Below, piece after piece: positions 1 through 13,001 of a stretch of 64,000 nt of DNA. The first letter of the stretch is position 1; each line of letters begins with the position of its first letter. The translations under genes and the position numbers were made by a program. The notes below the pieces were generated by a model. That model searched no databases, was not told the DNA's origin, and was given only the letters and a program-made list of their open reading frames with translations. This DNA comes from Rotaria sp. Silwood1 (taxonomy: Eukaryota > Rotifera > Eurotatoria > Philodinida > Philodinidae). The stretch is from the NCBI GenBank assembly GCA_905250075.1, contig CAJNOP010000010.1:124001-188000 (forward strand). Direction: 5' to 3'.

Positions 1-708
1 AATTAAAACTTGAACAAAAAAATTAAAGTCTATATTTTTTCAAATATTTTATTATCATACATCATAGAGGTAAAGTTTTATGCAGCCACTTGTTATATTA
101 TATATCAGAAATTGCTTCAATGAGAAGAAATTATTAACAAAAGGAATTCAATGACACATTTAGTTCTTGTTTTCTTCGAAGCTTTATCAATATTAGTATC
201 TAGGTATTAACATTACCATAGTTATATTATTTAGTAACAGTTATATTATACTCGACAATAAGTCTGATGTGCAGAGGTTTAATAAATAATTAAAAAATAA
301 ATTAGGACAAAATTGCTATTAGTATAATCCCTATGAGATTCGAATGTTTAACAACATATAATTTTCGTTCTTGATTGAAGGAAGTGCTTGACAAATTTAT
401 TCTGGTCAATAGTCGATGTACTTAGTATTTTGTTTATTTCAACGAAAAAATATTATCATTTAACTATAAATTTGTAGCCACAATAACAAAAAGTCAAGGG
501 ATATGGATTATTTATCAAAGTAAGAATTTTATAATTTAGTAACAAAAAAATCTTTGCTCTGAGAAATTATGAGAAATAAAATTCGACAGTTTGGTTCATG
601 ATAAGAAAAAAATTGTAGGATTTAACATGTTTATCGTCCAGTTTCTGTTTATATCTGGTGTTACATTATAACTAAAATCTTTCTTTCATTATACTTATAA
701 TAAATTAG
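1..708. other. no gene seen
   Basis: AT-rich sequence with stops in all frames; I see no splice-linked exon. Its last ten bases, 699-708 (AATAAATTAG), are the left copy of the target-site duplication of the following element. Confidence 0.6.
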
Positions 709-1387
709 GGTACATAGACAGTTGAGTCTCGACAGTTGAGCCTTGACACATGAGCCTCTTAACATTTGAGCACCAGACATTTGAGCCTCGTAACAGCTGA
801 GCCGTGAACGCTTGATCCTCGCATTAAGAGTAATCAATTTTAACTTTTGAAAAATTCTTAAATCCACAATTTGAACAAAAAAGTTAATTTTTAAATAAAT
901 TTTAAAAAATTTAGATATCATAAAGTGTAAAACAACTTAAAACAAAATTTTATATACAAATAAAAAGAATTATTCTAAAAATGAATTGCTAAGAATTTAA
1001 ATATAAAAAGAACTGAAAATGTCGCTACTAAATTTAACTCCTACAAGCATTTTTTTCGGAACAAAAATTTCAAGCGAGCCACTTGTGTTTGCATATTTAT
1101 GAGAGAAGTGACATTCTAGTGCAGAGTATGACCTATCCATATGCTCTCGGGACCTCCACCTATGAGCTGCCAAGTACTGACTCGTCCAAATGCCTACATT
1201 CACAACAACATCTTATTTTATTTTAAGTTAAAATCTTGCCAATGCAATTTTAAAAATTGTGAATTTTAGAATTTTTTAAAAGTTAAAATGGATTGTTCTT
1301 GGTGTGAGGCTCAAATGTTAAGAGCTCAACTGTTAAGAGGCTCATGTGTGAAGACTCAACTGTCGTAGGCTCAAATGACCTGTTACC
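709..1387. mobile_element. Foldback/MULE-like non-autonomous DNA transposon
   Basis: A 679-bp element flanked by a perfect 10-bp direct repeat, AATAAATTAG, at 699-708 and 1388-1397. The ends are inverted repeats: the left starts GGTACATAGACAGTTGAG and the right, reverse-complemented, starts GGTAACAGGTCATTTGAG. The inverted similarity runs about 150 bp inward on each side (709-870 and 1248-1387). The outer arm segments consist of degenerate short tandem repeats built on (A/C)A(G/T)TTGAGCC. No transposase is visible. The centre (about 1020-1200) is less AT-rich and not recognised. Long inverted arms with internal subrepeats and a duplication of about 9-10 bp are known from Foldback and Mutator-like elements; the family assignment is inference. 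Confidence 0.75.
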
Positions 1388-1644
1388 AATAAATTAGCAT
1401 TCTCGAAAGAGATGACTAAACGGAATCGTTCTGTGATGCAATTTTATTGTTTCATTAAAATTTTATTTTCATTTGTTAGCATCTTCTCTTTTAAATCGTC
1501 GAATATGAATTAATTTCTCTAAAACTATATATTTATTGACAAATACTGAAACAAAACGTATAACATTTCAGAACTTTTATTTCTCCTAATAAACGGTTAT
1601 ATAACACAAATGAGATTAAATATCAAACAATATATATATATATA

Positions 1645-3311
1645 TTATGTCAATTGTAAAATAACTTTAATAAGTGAATCTACATATTGAATATCATTAT
1701 TTAAACGAATGATTGAATCGATTTGATCAATTGTTTTTTGTAAATTTATAAATTTTGTGATAAATTTTGTAAATAAGTTTACTGCATTTTGTTTACCATA
1801 TTTTTCAATCATATATGACCATAATAATTCAATATAATTAGATTGCACTCCTTTGATATATTCTATTTGTTTATATTCCATAGTATCACTATGTGTTGTT
1901 AGTAAATTTGTTGTAAGAAATAAAGTAATTAAAAATAACTTCGTTATAATTGGATCAAATGTAACAAATGGAACAAAATTATTTGATAGAAATTGATACA
2001 TTGTATGTAAATTTATATTATTAACACAACCAATTGTTTGAATGTGTGTATAACGAAATTGTGAATGGGTGGGTGTTTTTAATAAAGCATAATTAATTGG
2101 TAATAATATACGAATATTTCGTTTTATTAATGATACTTGATCATCAATATTCAGTTGTTGAAATTCAGGCAAATGTTTAAAATAACTTATGAAATTAATT
2201 ATTATTGGCTTTTTACGATTGTAAAAATCATGTAAACGTAATGAAAGAACTTCTTGTGGTGCAGAATATTTGACTATACTTGGTTCACCGGTATATATAT
2301 CATAACAATGAGTTATATTATTAAGACGTATTCGATCTATTGAACATAATGCTGTTGATGAATTAAAATTTTCTGGTTGTCTCAATATTGATATCTGAAT
2401 AATATTTTTTAAAAAAATTAACAAAACAAATATATCCAAATTATTAACCTGTAGTCCTCGTTTTGTTTGTTTAATGTTTCGATGTTTTCCAAATGGATTA
2501 TGTTTTTTATTTTTATCTTTGTCGTCACGGATCCATTCTTTTCTCATACCTGCAATTAAAAAAAACTATTATGAGCACAAATAATTTACATGAATTTATT
2601 ATTTTTTTTTCTTCGTATTCTTTAAATTTATAAGAGAAAACATGATTTTAGGTACTCATGACCTGTAAACATTGATTTTATAGAAAAGCATGAGGTTCAT
2701 TTTTCCTATTAAGATTAAGCATCATATTACATACCAACAGCAAAACATTTTTTAATGCGACAATGTGTACAATGTCGTCGATTTTCTATTGTTATAGCAC
2801 AATTTCCACCAAATCGACATTGCAATTCCGTCTAAATTTGTTTATAGATAAATAAAGAATAAGAAGAAAAAATATAGAAACATTTATTCAATTTATTTAC
2901 CATATTCCTCAGAGCATTTCGTCGAAAAAAAGCTAGGAAATAAAATAACATATATGAAATTTATTGTCATTTATAAACATTGTGTTTCTGTTTATATTTA
3001 CCTTTACAACTTTCGCATGTAATTCGATCAAAATTGTATCCAAATGCTCTTGCTCCACAAACAGAACATTGTAAATTTTTTTTCTCGGTTTTTTTTACGT
3101 ATTCATTATTATTTGACATTGAAACATTGTACTAAAAATAAATTAATTAATAAAACAAAAAATAATAATAAATTATAATCGAAACCTTTTTTGTTATAGT
3201 TGAAACATTTAAGTCTGGGTCAGATGAATATTCATTAAAAGTATCGTCATTATTTGATGTTGATTCATTGATAAAATCCTCTTCATTTAGAGCAAAATAG
3301 TCGACATTCAT
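1645..3311 (-). CDS. nuclear hormone receptor (NR1J/HR96/DAF-12-like P-box)
   Basis: A ligand-regulated transcription factor acting in the nucleus. Exons on the minus strand: 3311-3186, 3131-3002, 2932-2901, 2831-2735 and 2549-1645, all with GT...AG introns and matching phases. The DNA-binding domain is complete. The first zinc finger has Cys-x2-Cys-x13-Cys-x2-Cys and is followed by the P-box CESCKAFFRRNAL, the version seen in HR96/DAF-12/NHR-8 receptors. The second finger starts CRFGGNC and ends CTHCRIKKCFAVGM. The ligand-binding domain is divergent but keeps the family signature YFKHLPEFQQLNIDDQ. The last exon contains a 54-nt stretch (2448-2395) with GT...AG ends and no stop. Removing it gives about 411 aa, keeping it 429 aa; I think it is an intron. 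The start ATG at 3311 directly abuts an acceptor-like TTTTTTAG, as expected for a trans-spliced first exon. Ligand and exact subfamily cannot be told. Confidence 0.9.
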
Positions 3312-4069
3312 CTAAAAAACAAAGCGTTTTTTTTTTCTTGCATTAAAATACTTTTAGATCCCTTACTTTTCAATAAAAAAATTACGTGTCTTAACTAATC
3401 AAGTACTCTCAAGACAGAATTTTATCTCAGTCATAATATTTTTTTCTTTTGTCGCTTTACATGCTAAGAGGCAGGGAACATGTTGAGAATATTGGGAACA
3501 AACACAAAGGGTAAAATAAATGTGTCTCTTTATTATGTGAAAACATAACGTGTTTCTTCTGGCAATCTATTCTATTTTTTTCCTGCGCCATACATGCTCA
3601 CTCGGTTTGACGTCAAGGAAGAAAAAAATTTTTTTTCCATTCTTGTTAATGTACTCACTTTCTTTCGACTGCAAGCGTCAGCAAGAATGAAAAAAAAATC
3701 CAATGGAGAAAAGACATGTCACAAGGAAAATAACATAAGTATAAATCTGCTTATGTTTACATTTACACTACTCCTTATGAATTGGCTAATTGAAAAAAAA
3801 TGAAAAATTCATTTTAAAAGAATCAAAGTAAATTCTTTTATCCAACGAAAAGAAAACATAAATTTATTCGAACATGTCATTAATACTATTTATAAATATT
3901 ATTTTTCACTTCCTTTCTTTATTGACACTAAAGAAGCCTTAATCACGACTATGTCTCTTGATCAGATATTTGTGCATGTTGACTTTTGTTTTTTTTTTTT
4001 TAATAACCTTCTATGTTTTCCAAGAGGAGTATTTTTAATATGTTCTACATGCAGACATTGTTTGACCGG
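3312..4069. other. intergenic, no gene seen
   Basis: Upstream region of the nuclear receptor. It contains poly-T tracts and short chance ORFs without splice support or recognisable protein content. Confidence 0.5.
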
Positions 4070-4650
4070 ATATATTTTCAAGTTTTTTCCACTTCCGACT
4101 AAGCTAAGAAGAATTCAAATGTTGATTTTGAAAAGAGAATCTTATTTCTAACAAGAACTATTTAAAATAAAAATGAATTTTGTGAGGAAAGAGTCTTTGA
4201 AAAACCAAATTTTTCAGCTTCTAAAATTTGCAATCATAATTCTATGAAATAGAGCAAATGATTGTCTGTAAAATGAAATAACTTTCAGCTGACAATGATG
4301 TTTTCATAATTAGAATATATGAACTTTACGGATGGTATAAAAATTAAGTTTCCGTATGAATTAACAGAAAAAAGCCTTTGGTGTTTTCCGCAAAAGTCAC
4401 ATATATTTGTTCAAAAAACATTCTAAAGAGTTAGAAGGTGTTTCATTTTGTAGAGTATTGTTTGCTCTATCTCATAGAATTAAAATTACATATTCTAGAA
4501 GCTAAAATAATTTGGTTTTTCAAAGACTCTATACTCAGGAAATTAACAATCATTTTTTTTTCAATCAAACATTCTTGTTGGAGATAAACTTTTGTATTCA
4601 AATCAACATTTGACTTCTTGTTGATACTGACAACAAATAAAAAAAATATT
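4070..4650. mobile_element. inverted-repeat (MITE-like) element
   Basis: Two arms face each other: about 4085-4262 and 4463-4630. They match through landmarks such as AAATCAACATTTGA, ATTCTTGTTGG and GGTTTTTCAAAGACTCT (the last at about 4519-4535, with its reverse complement at about 4190-4210). Similarity weakens outward, so the exact ends and any target duplication are uncertain. The roughly 200-bp centre holds CATTTTGTAGAG, a motif also present in the elements near 11.9, 44.4 and 49.2 kb. No intact transposase is seen. Confidence 0.6.
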
Positions 4651-7600
4651 TGAAGCATAACTTGTTCGATTAGTTATCTAGGTCACTGTATATATTTTCA
4701 TAACTCAATTTTTATGAGATCTTCAATTTGAAATGACTGTTGATTGAACACTTGTGCATGATAATTACATATATTACTAAATCACAATTAATTAATGATA
4801 TGTATTTAAATATTGAAACAGCTACTTTATTCTCTTCACTTATCATAAACTCCATCATGGCAATATATAAGCTCTTGACATGTTTATTTACATTTTCATA
4901 TCTGAATTCGTTTAACTCTGCAATTTTATATATTAAAATGCAATAATTTCGATTGCTTATTATATTGTTAAAGTCTGTGTGTGACAAGATATTAACTCTA
5001 TAATTCTATTATTATACTACATATAAAAAAGACTATAATAATCTGGCATTATTTGATGATGAAATTTTCTCGTTGTCTCTCATCTATGCTTTTATTTTAT
5101 TTTCAAGTAAAAGATTTCATTAATTTCCATTTGACTGATTCTACTTCGGTACATTAAAAAATGCTTGTTTTATTTTCATCTGTTTTCTATAGAATTGAAA
5201 TTTTTACATTTTTGTTATTATTCACCTACAAACACGTTTGAATACAATATTAGTTTGAAAGTTAGGACTTTCTTAATGAAGCTTGTCAATAGAAAAAAGA
5301 TCAGAAAGACCTTTTATGATAATTAAATGTGACAAAATAACTGTGTCAATCAATTTTTGGTTTGTTAGCCACACAATTAAGAATATTTTTTGTTCTATTT
5401 TGATGAATTATTACATTGCTACACATGATGCAATTGCTTATTGGAAGATTAAAAATATTGAGAGAATTGAATTATTTATTCTAAAGCTCGGATGTTGCAT
5501 TGTAAAGAAAGGAAGAAAAAACGTTTTTTTTACTCCTTTATGTTTCAGTTCATGTTACTAATTCCCAAAAAAAAAACAATATGAACCTTCTAAATAATTG
5601 TTGAAATGAAGACGAAGAAACCTAAGTATAAGTCATGAGTGAAATATTTATTTTTTCTTTATTGGTGTTTATAGTCAATCACAGCAAATAAGAAAAAAAA
5701 AATCTTTGGTTTAGGCTTCTATTGATTTTTAATTAAATATTCAGTTTCTGGATTGAGTCAAACAAATACTATAGAATAGAACACAAACAATATAATTCAT
5801 CATTTAATATGAATTCGAATCTAATTTTATTGATTATTTATTCATATCACAATCAAAACAATGATAATGTCTATCGCTCATGCGCATAAAAAACCATTCA
5901 TTCATTCATTCATTCATTCATTCAGTGTTTTACATGCGAGAGATCAAAAACAAGTACATGAGATGAACAACTTCAATCTATATAGATCAAAATATATGGA
6001 AATATATCAAAGATCATTGAATAAAAAATAGCTTTTATTAATATACATTGTGGTATTAAATAAAATATTCATTGTAGAATAAAATTAGCATAATATAGAT
6101 TATCATACTTTTAAAATAAATCCTATCCAAATTATAGACTTAACATTGACGTAATAGATGCTCTCTTTCTTTTAAGAAAAAACATTTAATTAATTTGAAG
6201 ATTTTTGAATTATAAATTTATTTTAGTACAATAGAAATAAAAGGTCTTTATATAGTTTTTATAGAGAATATAATTTAATTCTTTAGAAATGAATGTTGTC
6301 GTAGACACATAGTTTTTATGAGGATAATTAATTAAAATGTGAGCTAACTGTCAAGAAAAGCACAAACATGTCAAACGATTTCGCAGAAATTTTGGAATTG
6401 TTTTTAAGAAAGGTTAGATAAAGAACATATGATCATTTGAAATTTAAATGATGCTTACATTATTTATTATTTAAAAACATTAATTAAGTGTCTAGATGAA
6501 TTTTATGAATCAGTCGACTGATAATTGACAATTTATTAATCTTGAAAATAGAATTTTGTCTTATTAGAACAACTAACAACAATGCACATGAAAAGATTGC
6601 AACTATGAATTGACTTATACTCTAATTTAAATACTATATTGATTGAAAGTACCAAATCAACATATATTTGGTTTTGCTTCGACGATATCAAATGTTTAAA
6701 TTAAATTCAAACAATAGTTTCAATAGCTAACAATGTCCTTTATCAAATACATTTTATACTGAGATTTCATAGGACGACTATGGGAAAATTAGTTTTTAAG
6801 AATGTCATTCTTAAGAACATAAAACTATGAATAAAATGGCGGGTTACCCCATTTTCTAGAACCTTTCCTTGAAAAAGTTAGAAGCATTACACAAACTGGA
6901 AAAAAAGCGAAATTTATCATAATATTGCTAAAAACTCATTTGTTTTTTGTATTTCTGTGCCAATAATAGTTTTGTAAAGGAAGTTCGTAGGAAATCAATT
7001 AACCGTCATATTTTTTCAGCATTTCCTACTCCTTAAGATCGCATTATTTTGGAGCCGAAGAACTATCATATTTGGTTTTTCGAAAATCTTCCTCTCATAG
7101 TCACTCCATGAAATTTTTGTGTAAAATGCATTTTATAGAGGACTTACTGAGCTATTCAAATCACTATTTCGATATGAATTAAATGATTGATGTCGTAAAA
7201 AAGAAGTCAAAAATATATTGGCATTAGATTTTTCACCAGTACTGTCTAGATGAATATCTCTGACAAATGATAAAGAAAATTTGCAGCAAATACTTGTTTT
7301 TCAAATAAGATCTTATTAATCAACAATTGATTATTTTGTGAATAGCAATTATGACATCAATATAATTTAATAGACGAACAGGAGATAAGTTCGGTTAGAT
7401 AATTGTTTTAAAGTCTATAGTGTTAATCGATTGAAAAAGTAATAATGTATGTTGATGATGTTCAATAAATGAAATGAAATTTGCTAAGCAACAAATATTA
7501 TGAAGTCTTACTTAAATTCAGGATGGTCTAAACGCCACTTGACCGAGAAACAAAGCTTGAATATCATTACTATAGTTTGATCAAAGGGACTGATTTTTTT

Positions 7601-10543
7601 CATCATTGGTAAAGATATGTCTACAGTTTATATTTACAACAAAAAACGTTGATCAATATTGTTTTGAGCTGTCAATGATGATTTCAATGAAAAAAGTATT
7701 ACCTGTCACGAGTTGTGAAAAATAGCAGTATCCTCGTCCCAAAATGAATATGCCATTCTTTAACTGTTTGGCTTCATCTTTATATCACACATACAGATTT
7801 TGTTTCTCGTTGTAACCAGAAATTTCAGCTATAAATATCTAGAAATTTGCAAATCTATTGTGTGCAGTCTTGTATGCATGGACTAAAACTTGCTATAATT
7901 TTTGTCTCGTTATTATTTCTTGTTGTTTTTGAAATTTTGAATGATAATCATTCACCTGTTGAAACAGTCTTAAAGTGAGAATATCTCTAACTTTTCAAAA
8001 TTTAGCTTAAACGAGAAATGATAAGCAAGATAATCATCACAAGAAAATTTTCTCTGAGCCACTAAGAGCACACGGGAAACATTAACATAATAATATGAGA
8101 CCCAACGACAATAAAATCTGCTGCAATAGCCTTGGCACAAAATTGTTTCAATTATTTTATATGAACAGCAAGCTTTCATTTTATTCTTTTTCACATAAAC
8201 TAAAAGTGAAAATGCTATGTTCACCATATCAAAAACTACAAGCCTCAGAAGGTTTCTAATCAACCACCGACAGAAGTACGCACTAAAGTAAAATGTGTCG
8301 CTATCTAGTTCAGAAAACAGAGTCTGTTTCCGGTAAAAAATATGATACCATATTGCTCTGTCCGGGATTACGTGAAAATACAATTAGCTTACTGCCATAA
8401 CATTGTAGCTTTTTTTACCGTTTCCTGACGGAAAACGAACCATAAATGATATCTATTTTAATGTATTTGAATACTAATAGTGTGGCAGACTCTACCATGA
8501 AAACGTGTCAATTCTGTCTGCTAACTATTCATGTACCGCTTTGTTGTGCGCATACAACTACCTATAACCAACACACTTGAACATACTGAACCTATATATT
8601 CTGGTAAATCTTTTTTTAGATCGTTTTCCAATTAGTTATTGATCAGAAACATGCTGAGAGATTGATCAATAAACGAGAAAGGATTGCTTTGAAGCAGTTT
8701 AATCAAGAGCAAACAAACTTGAAATTGTGAGATTTCAACATCTTACCGTCTTGAGTTATAAGAACAGGTATCACTAGTTTGCATTTAAACTAAAAAAATA
8801 GTAATTATTCACTTTTGCAGAAAGACGACAGATGCACTGAAGAATCAGTACGAACCATGTTTTCAAAAAAATTGTCACAAAGTACAAGGCATATAATACA
8901 TTTTGTTTTAACGTACATTCTTTTTTTTTCAGAACTCCTGAGCTCTAATTTGGTGAATGGCGACATTTCAATACAGTTTTTGTTAATGTTTTTCTTGTGA
9001 ATATGAACTTTTCAAAGACATTTTTATCAGTGGTCAAAATATGGCGGCGATATTCAAGTTTTTAGTTCTTGATAAAATGATTTTGAATCGCCCTGAGCAC
9101 TCACATTAAAAGAATGTTTGATTCATTGACTTTGTATGAGAAACATGTCTTTATTGGATATTTTTTTTTAATCAGAAGAGCCGTGCCCTGTGGAGCTAAA
9201 TTTTTGTTTTTTGATGAGTACTTGTATTTCTTTTTGTGCTAATTATTTTTGTGAGTCTCTTTGATAGCTTTTTTCTAGGTTGTTTTACTGATGTATCTCC
9301 GAGATATTGACTCCGAAAAAAAATTCTTCATGATCATTTCGACTTTAGCAGAGTCGGGATCCGATACAGATCTCTACAGAAAAAGCATTATATAGTTAAA
9401 TCTGTATTGCCATCAGAAGTTTTAAGTATTTTGAAAAATGTTAGAAATTTTACAAGAAATTCGATATTTTTGAAGCATTGACATAGCTGTGAAAATCTCT
9501 TCAAATGAGCTTGATATAAATCAGCTTTGACTCAGCTCTGTTCTGACTTCATCAATAACATGAAAGCATTTCTCCTTTGAATATTTTTAATCTGCAAACT
9601 AGGTTCGAGGATTCTCTGCATATTCTTCAAACGATGCAATATTATAATGTTTATGTTCCTAGCTACATAAATTTTATTATCAAAAGAAAAGAGATTAATA
9701 TTTCTGTTTTTCAAACACAGAAATAACTTCAAGACTAGTTTATACGATCAATTCAATTTTGTTTATTAGAAAAATGATAAACGATGCCCTCTATTTAAAT
9801 ATTAAAGTTAATACAAATAATTGACTTACAAGTGAACCAATCAGAAAATCGTTTTTTTTTAGAAGAAAAAAGGCTAGCTCTTTCATGTTCACACAAATAG
9901 TAAGAAAAAAACATCGTTAACTATCGATTATTAAATTAATTTCTTCTATATTTAGTACACATTTTGCTTTCCTGTCAGAATTCATATATAACTTTTTTTT
10001 ATCTACCTTTTTATTTACATCTACCTTGTTATGCAATTATTCTTTTTTTTCCTTTTCTTCGATTCAGTCGACAAGTTTCTCATCAAGCATTGGTGTTGTT
10101 TTTCTTTTTCTGTAGGTTTTCATTGTCATTTCTTTTGTGACTTTCTTTCTTTTTTTTTTTTTTATCAATACAATGAGCAAAATATTTAACTAAGAATGAA
10201 AAGAAGAGAATTTTTCACTGATTTGAGCACATGCTTTGCTGAGTCATAGAATAAAATAAAAATCTATCAGATTCTTGTTTTGTTCATTCATCATTGAGTA
10301 CAATAGTATTAACATCAATAATAATTAATATGAAGATATAATATATGTACTACAAAGAAAATATAGTTAGACTGATACATATTCTTAATAATTTATTGTT
10401 CCCATATGTATAAATGAAAAAGAACAAAAAATACAAAAAGGCTCGATATTAAGAATAACATTTTTTGTTTTCTATTTTGAAAAATAATATTTTTTCTTTT
10501 TTTTTTTTACTTAGATAACTAATTATTCTATATTATTATTGCA
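4651..10543. other. long gene-poor stretch
   Basis: About 5.9 kb in which I find no convincing exon on either strand. The longest open frame (7970-8383, minus, 137 codons) has no recognisable domain or splice context. A simple ATTC tandem repeat lies at 5895-5924. Poly-T and AT-rich low-complexity tracts become dense from about 9.9 kb to 10.5 kb, just upstream of the synaptophysin-like gene. Confidence 0.5.
5895..5924. repeat. (ATTC)n microsatellite
   Basis: Uninterrupted tetranucleotide ATTC repeated about seven times. Confidence 0.9.
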
Positions 10544-12891
10544 ATGGAATCTTTTCAATCAAAACTTTCAGTTAGTGCAATGACAGCTAATTTTAAAATA
10601 TTTACAGGTGAGTTCTATTTTACAGACACGAATCATATTGAATATAAACTGAAATATATATATTCTATGCTAATAAAATTTCAATAATAATGTTAAAACT
10701 GAAAAAGAAAAACTTGTTGTATGTTTTTTTTTCTCATACATATCTATTATCAATATAAAATGTATCGTACGTGTACTATCTAACTCCATATATATATATA
10801 TACATGTATAAGCTTGATTGTATAGATTTAAGTTCGTAATAGAATAAAGCATTCTTATCTTAGAAAAAAAAAAAAAACAAAGGTCAGGATTATGAATCAT
10901 GTATAAATAAAAATAAAGTGGAATGATTTTTATCTTATGTTTACTTTATTGATAAATATGAAAAGAACATAGCCGATGATTTGAAACATTAATATTAAGA
11001 TTTTTGATGAAAATAAATTCTTTTTTTTTTTTTTGATTATATAAAAAAAATTCTTTTTTAATTGAAAATTATGTTTGGATTTAATAAAGATAAACATTGT
11101 TTGTATTTAAGAAATATAATTCACTATTTTATCCACATTTTGTCTTTTAAAATGGCGCACGCTTACTTTTGAGAATACTAACACCTGATACAATACTCAC
11201 ACACTGCGAGAGAGTCAATCCCATTGTCGGAGAGGTGCGGGCTCTCACGCTGAATAAAATTTCTTTAGAAGTTATAATCATTTTCATAGATTATGCAAAC
11301 TTTTTAGTTCACAATAAAAAAAAAACAGAAAGCTTTATTTTGAATATAATTTTATAGTACAAAGAAAACTGATGAAATTTTAAAAATATTAAAAACAAGA
11401 ATATAAAAAATAGACTTTTATTTATAAAACAAAGTCGTCGTTCACATGAGTGAATTGAAGCCGATATTTTGTAAGATACAAAATGATTCAATTTCAAAAC
11501 TATTGTTAATTGATATAACAGATGACCGAAAAACTTGAAAACAAAAGTGTTTGTTCACATTTAATCTACTAGAAAGATATCGAAAGTCATAAATTAGAAT
11601 GTTCTTTTCGAAAATGGACTTAGAAATTTTTTTTCGAGAGTACCTGAAAGCATTTCAGAGGAGCCTAAAATTCAAGATCGCGACGTAAATTTGAATATGG
11701 AATTAGAAACGTTGTGTCTATTTTTGTTCAAAAGCAGTAAGCAAGTTTGTCGAAGATTTGAAATATTGTCAGTGTTGGTCGTTTTATAGAGTGGAAACTT
11801 TGCTATACAATATAATATTGAATGAAGTGGTAACTTTATCCAAGCATTTTTTTTCAAAGAGCTCTTTTCAATGTAAAACGAGTGTCGATTTAAAGAAAAT
11901 TGAAATATCTTGTCGAAAGACAAAATAAAAATTCAAACAGTGCATTTTGTAGAGTAGTTTCTGATGCGCAAACTGATATATAACTAAAGATTCTAACTAA
12001 TTTTTGTAGCCTTTTCCAAGATTATTTCATTCCTCTCGAAGAAAAACTGAGATAAAATTTTCTAAGCAAATATTCGACAAGAGCATCCTAAATGTATGAC
12101 TTCTGATATCTTTCTAGAAGGTCAAAAGTGAACAAACATCTTATCTAAAAACTTTTCTATCGTCCATTAGTATTGATTCATAAAAATTTTCTTTAATTGT
12201 TCCATTATTCTTTTTTTTAGAACCTCGTGGTTTAATTCGTATTCTTCAATTTATATTCGCAATATTTGCATTTGCTACAGCATGTAGTGGTAGTTCTTCA
12301 GTAATGTTCGCCAGTAATAAGGACAATAGTTTAATAACTGCATCTTGGTCTTATCCTTACAATTTAAAAAATACACCAATAATGTTTACATCTAACAATA
12401 CCGTTCTAAATATGATATCGACAGCAAATGATGTAAAACCATCAGCTGAATTTTTTGTATTTACAGGTGTTACATCAATGTTATTATCACTTGGATTTGC
12501 TATTATTTATGTTCTTATGGATCAACGATATCGTAATGATGGACGTTTGCCTTTAATTGATTTGATTATAATATTAATTTGGTCTATTTTTTGGATTGCT
12601 GGAAGTTCAGCATGGGCTAAAGGTGTATCAAATATTCGTACGCAAACTAGTTGGGAAAATGTAGCTCAACGTTCAGGTGTTTGTCCAGATTTGGCACAAT
12701 GTCCAGAAAATTATTGTAAATCATGAATTCAATTAATATTCTTTGTTATTCTTATTTTTTATTTTCTTTTCTAGCTGGTACTTATGGAAGTATAATCGTA
12801 TCTGTTATATTTGGTTTTTTAAACTTCATACTTTGGATTGGTAGTGCTTGGTTTGTTTATAAAGAAACAAAATTTTTTACTAATCGTACAG

Positions 12892-12929
<38 letters not shown>

Positions 12930-13001
12930 CCATCAGGTGAACCCAGTAATTTTACTAATATTGGTTCACCTACTATGCAACAACAATCAGTCTTTCGATA
13001 A
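10544..13001 (+). CDS. synaptophysin/synaptoporin family protein
   Basis: A four-pass MARVEL-domain protein of synaptic and other small secretory vesicles. Exons: 10544-10607, 12221-12715 and 12775-13001; the coding sequence is 786 nt (261 aa) with matching phases. The N-terminal part EPRGLIRILQFIFAIFAFAT corresponds to the first membrane segment of synaptophysin. The loop end AWAKGVSNI and the last membrane segment VIFGFLNFILWIGSAWFVYK are family hallmarks. Instead of the tyrosine-rich vertebrate tail, the C-terminus has a run of about 12 glutamines encoded by pure CAA/CAG repeats (about 12893-12930). Intron 1 is 1,613 nt, far longer than intron 2 (59 nt), and contains an inverted-repeat element at about 11517-12172. 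Whether this is synaptophysin, synaptoporin or a pan-invertebrate ancestor type cannot be decided. Confidence 0.9.
11517..12172. mobile_element. Tc1/mariner-type inverted-repeat element in synaptophysin intron 1
   Basis: The arms, about 11519-11660 and 12030-12170, are inverted copies. The left reads GTGTTTGTTCACATTTAATC and the right, reversed, reads ATGTTTGTTCACTTTTGACC. Both are followed inward by TATC-rich sequence and a GTCATA...CTTAGAAA block. TA dinucleotides sit at both outer ends. The outer motif TTTGTTCA is shared with the terminal repeats of the element at 48865-49819. The centre has no intact gene but carries CATTTTGTAGAG. It lies wholly within intron 1 and would be spliced out. 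Confidence 0.65.
12893..12930 (+). repeat. CAA/CAG trinucleotide repeat (polyglutamine coding)
   Basis: An in-frame CAA-dominated triplet array in the last exon of the synaptophysin-like gene, giving about 12 consecutive glutamines in the cytoplasmic tail. Confidence 0.9.

Noticed and set aside
7970-8383. 137-codon open frame on the minus strand
   Set aside because: No domain, no signal peptide, no flanking splice sites or relatives; chance frame in a gene-poor region.
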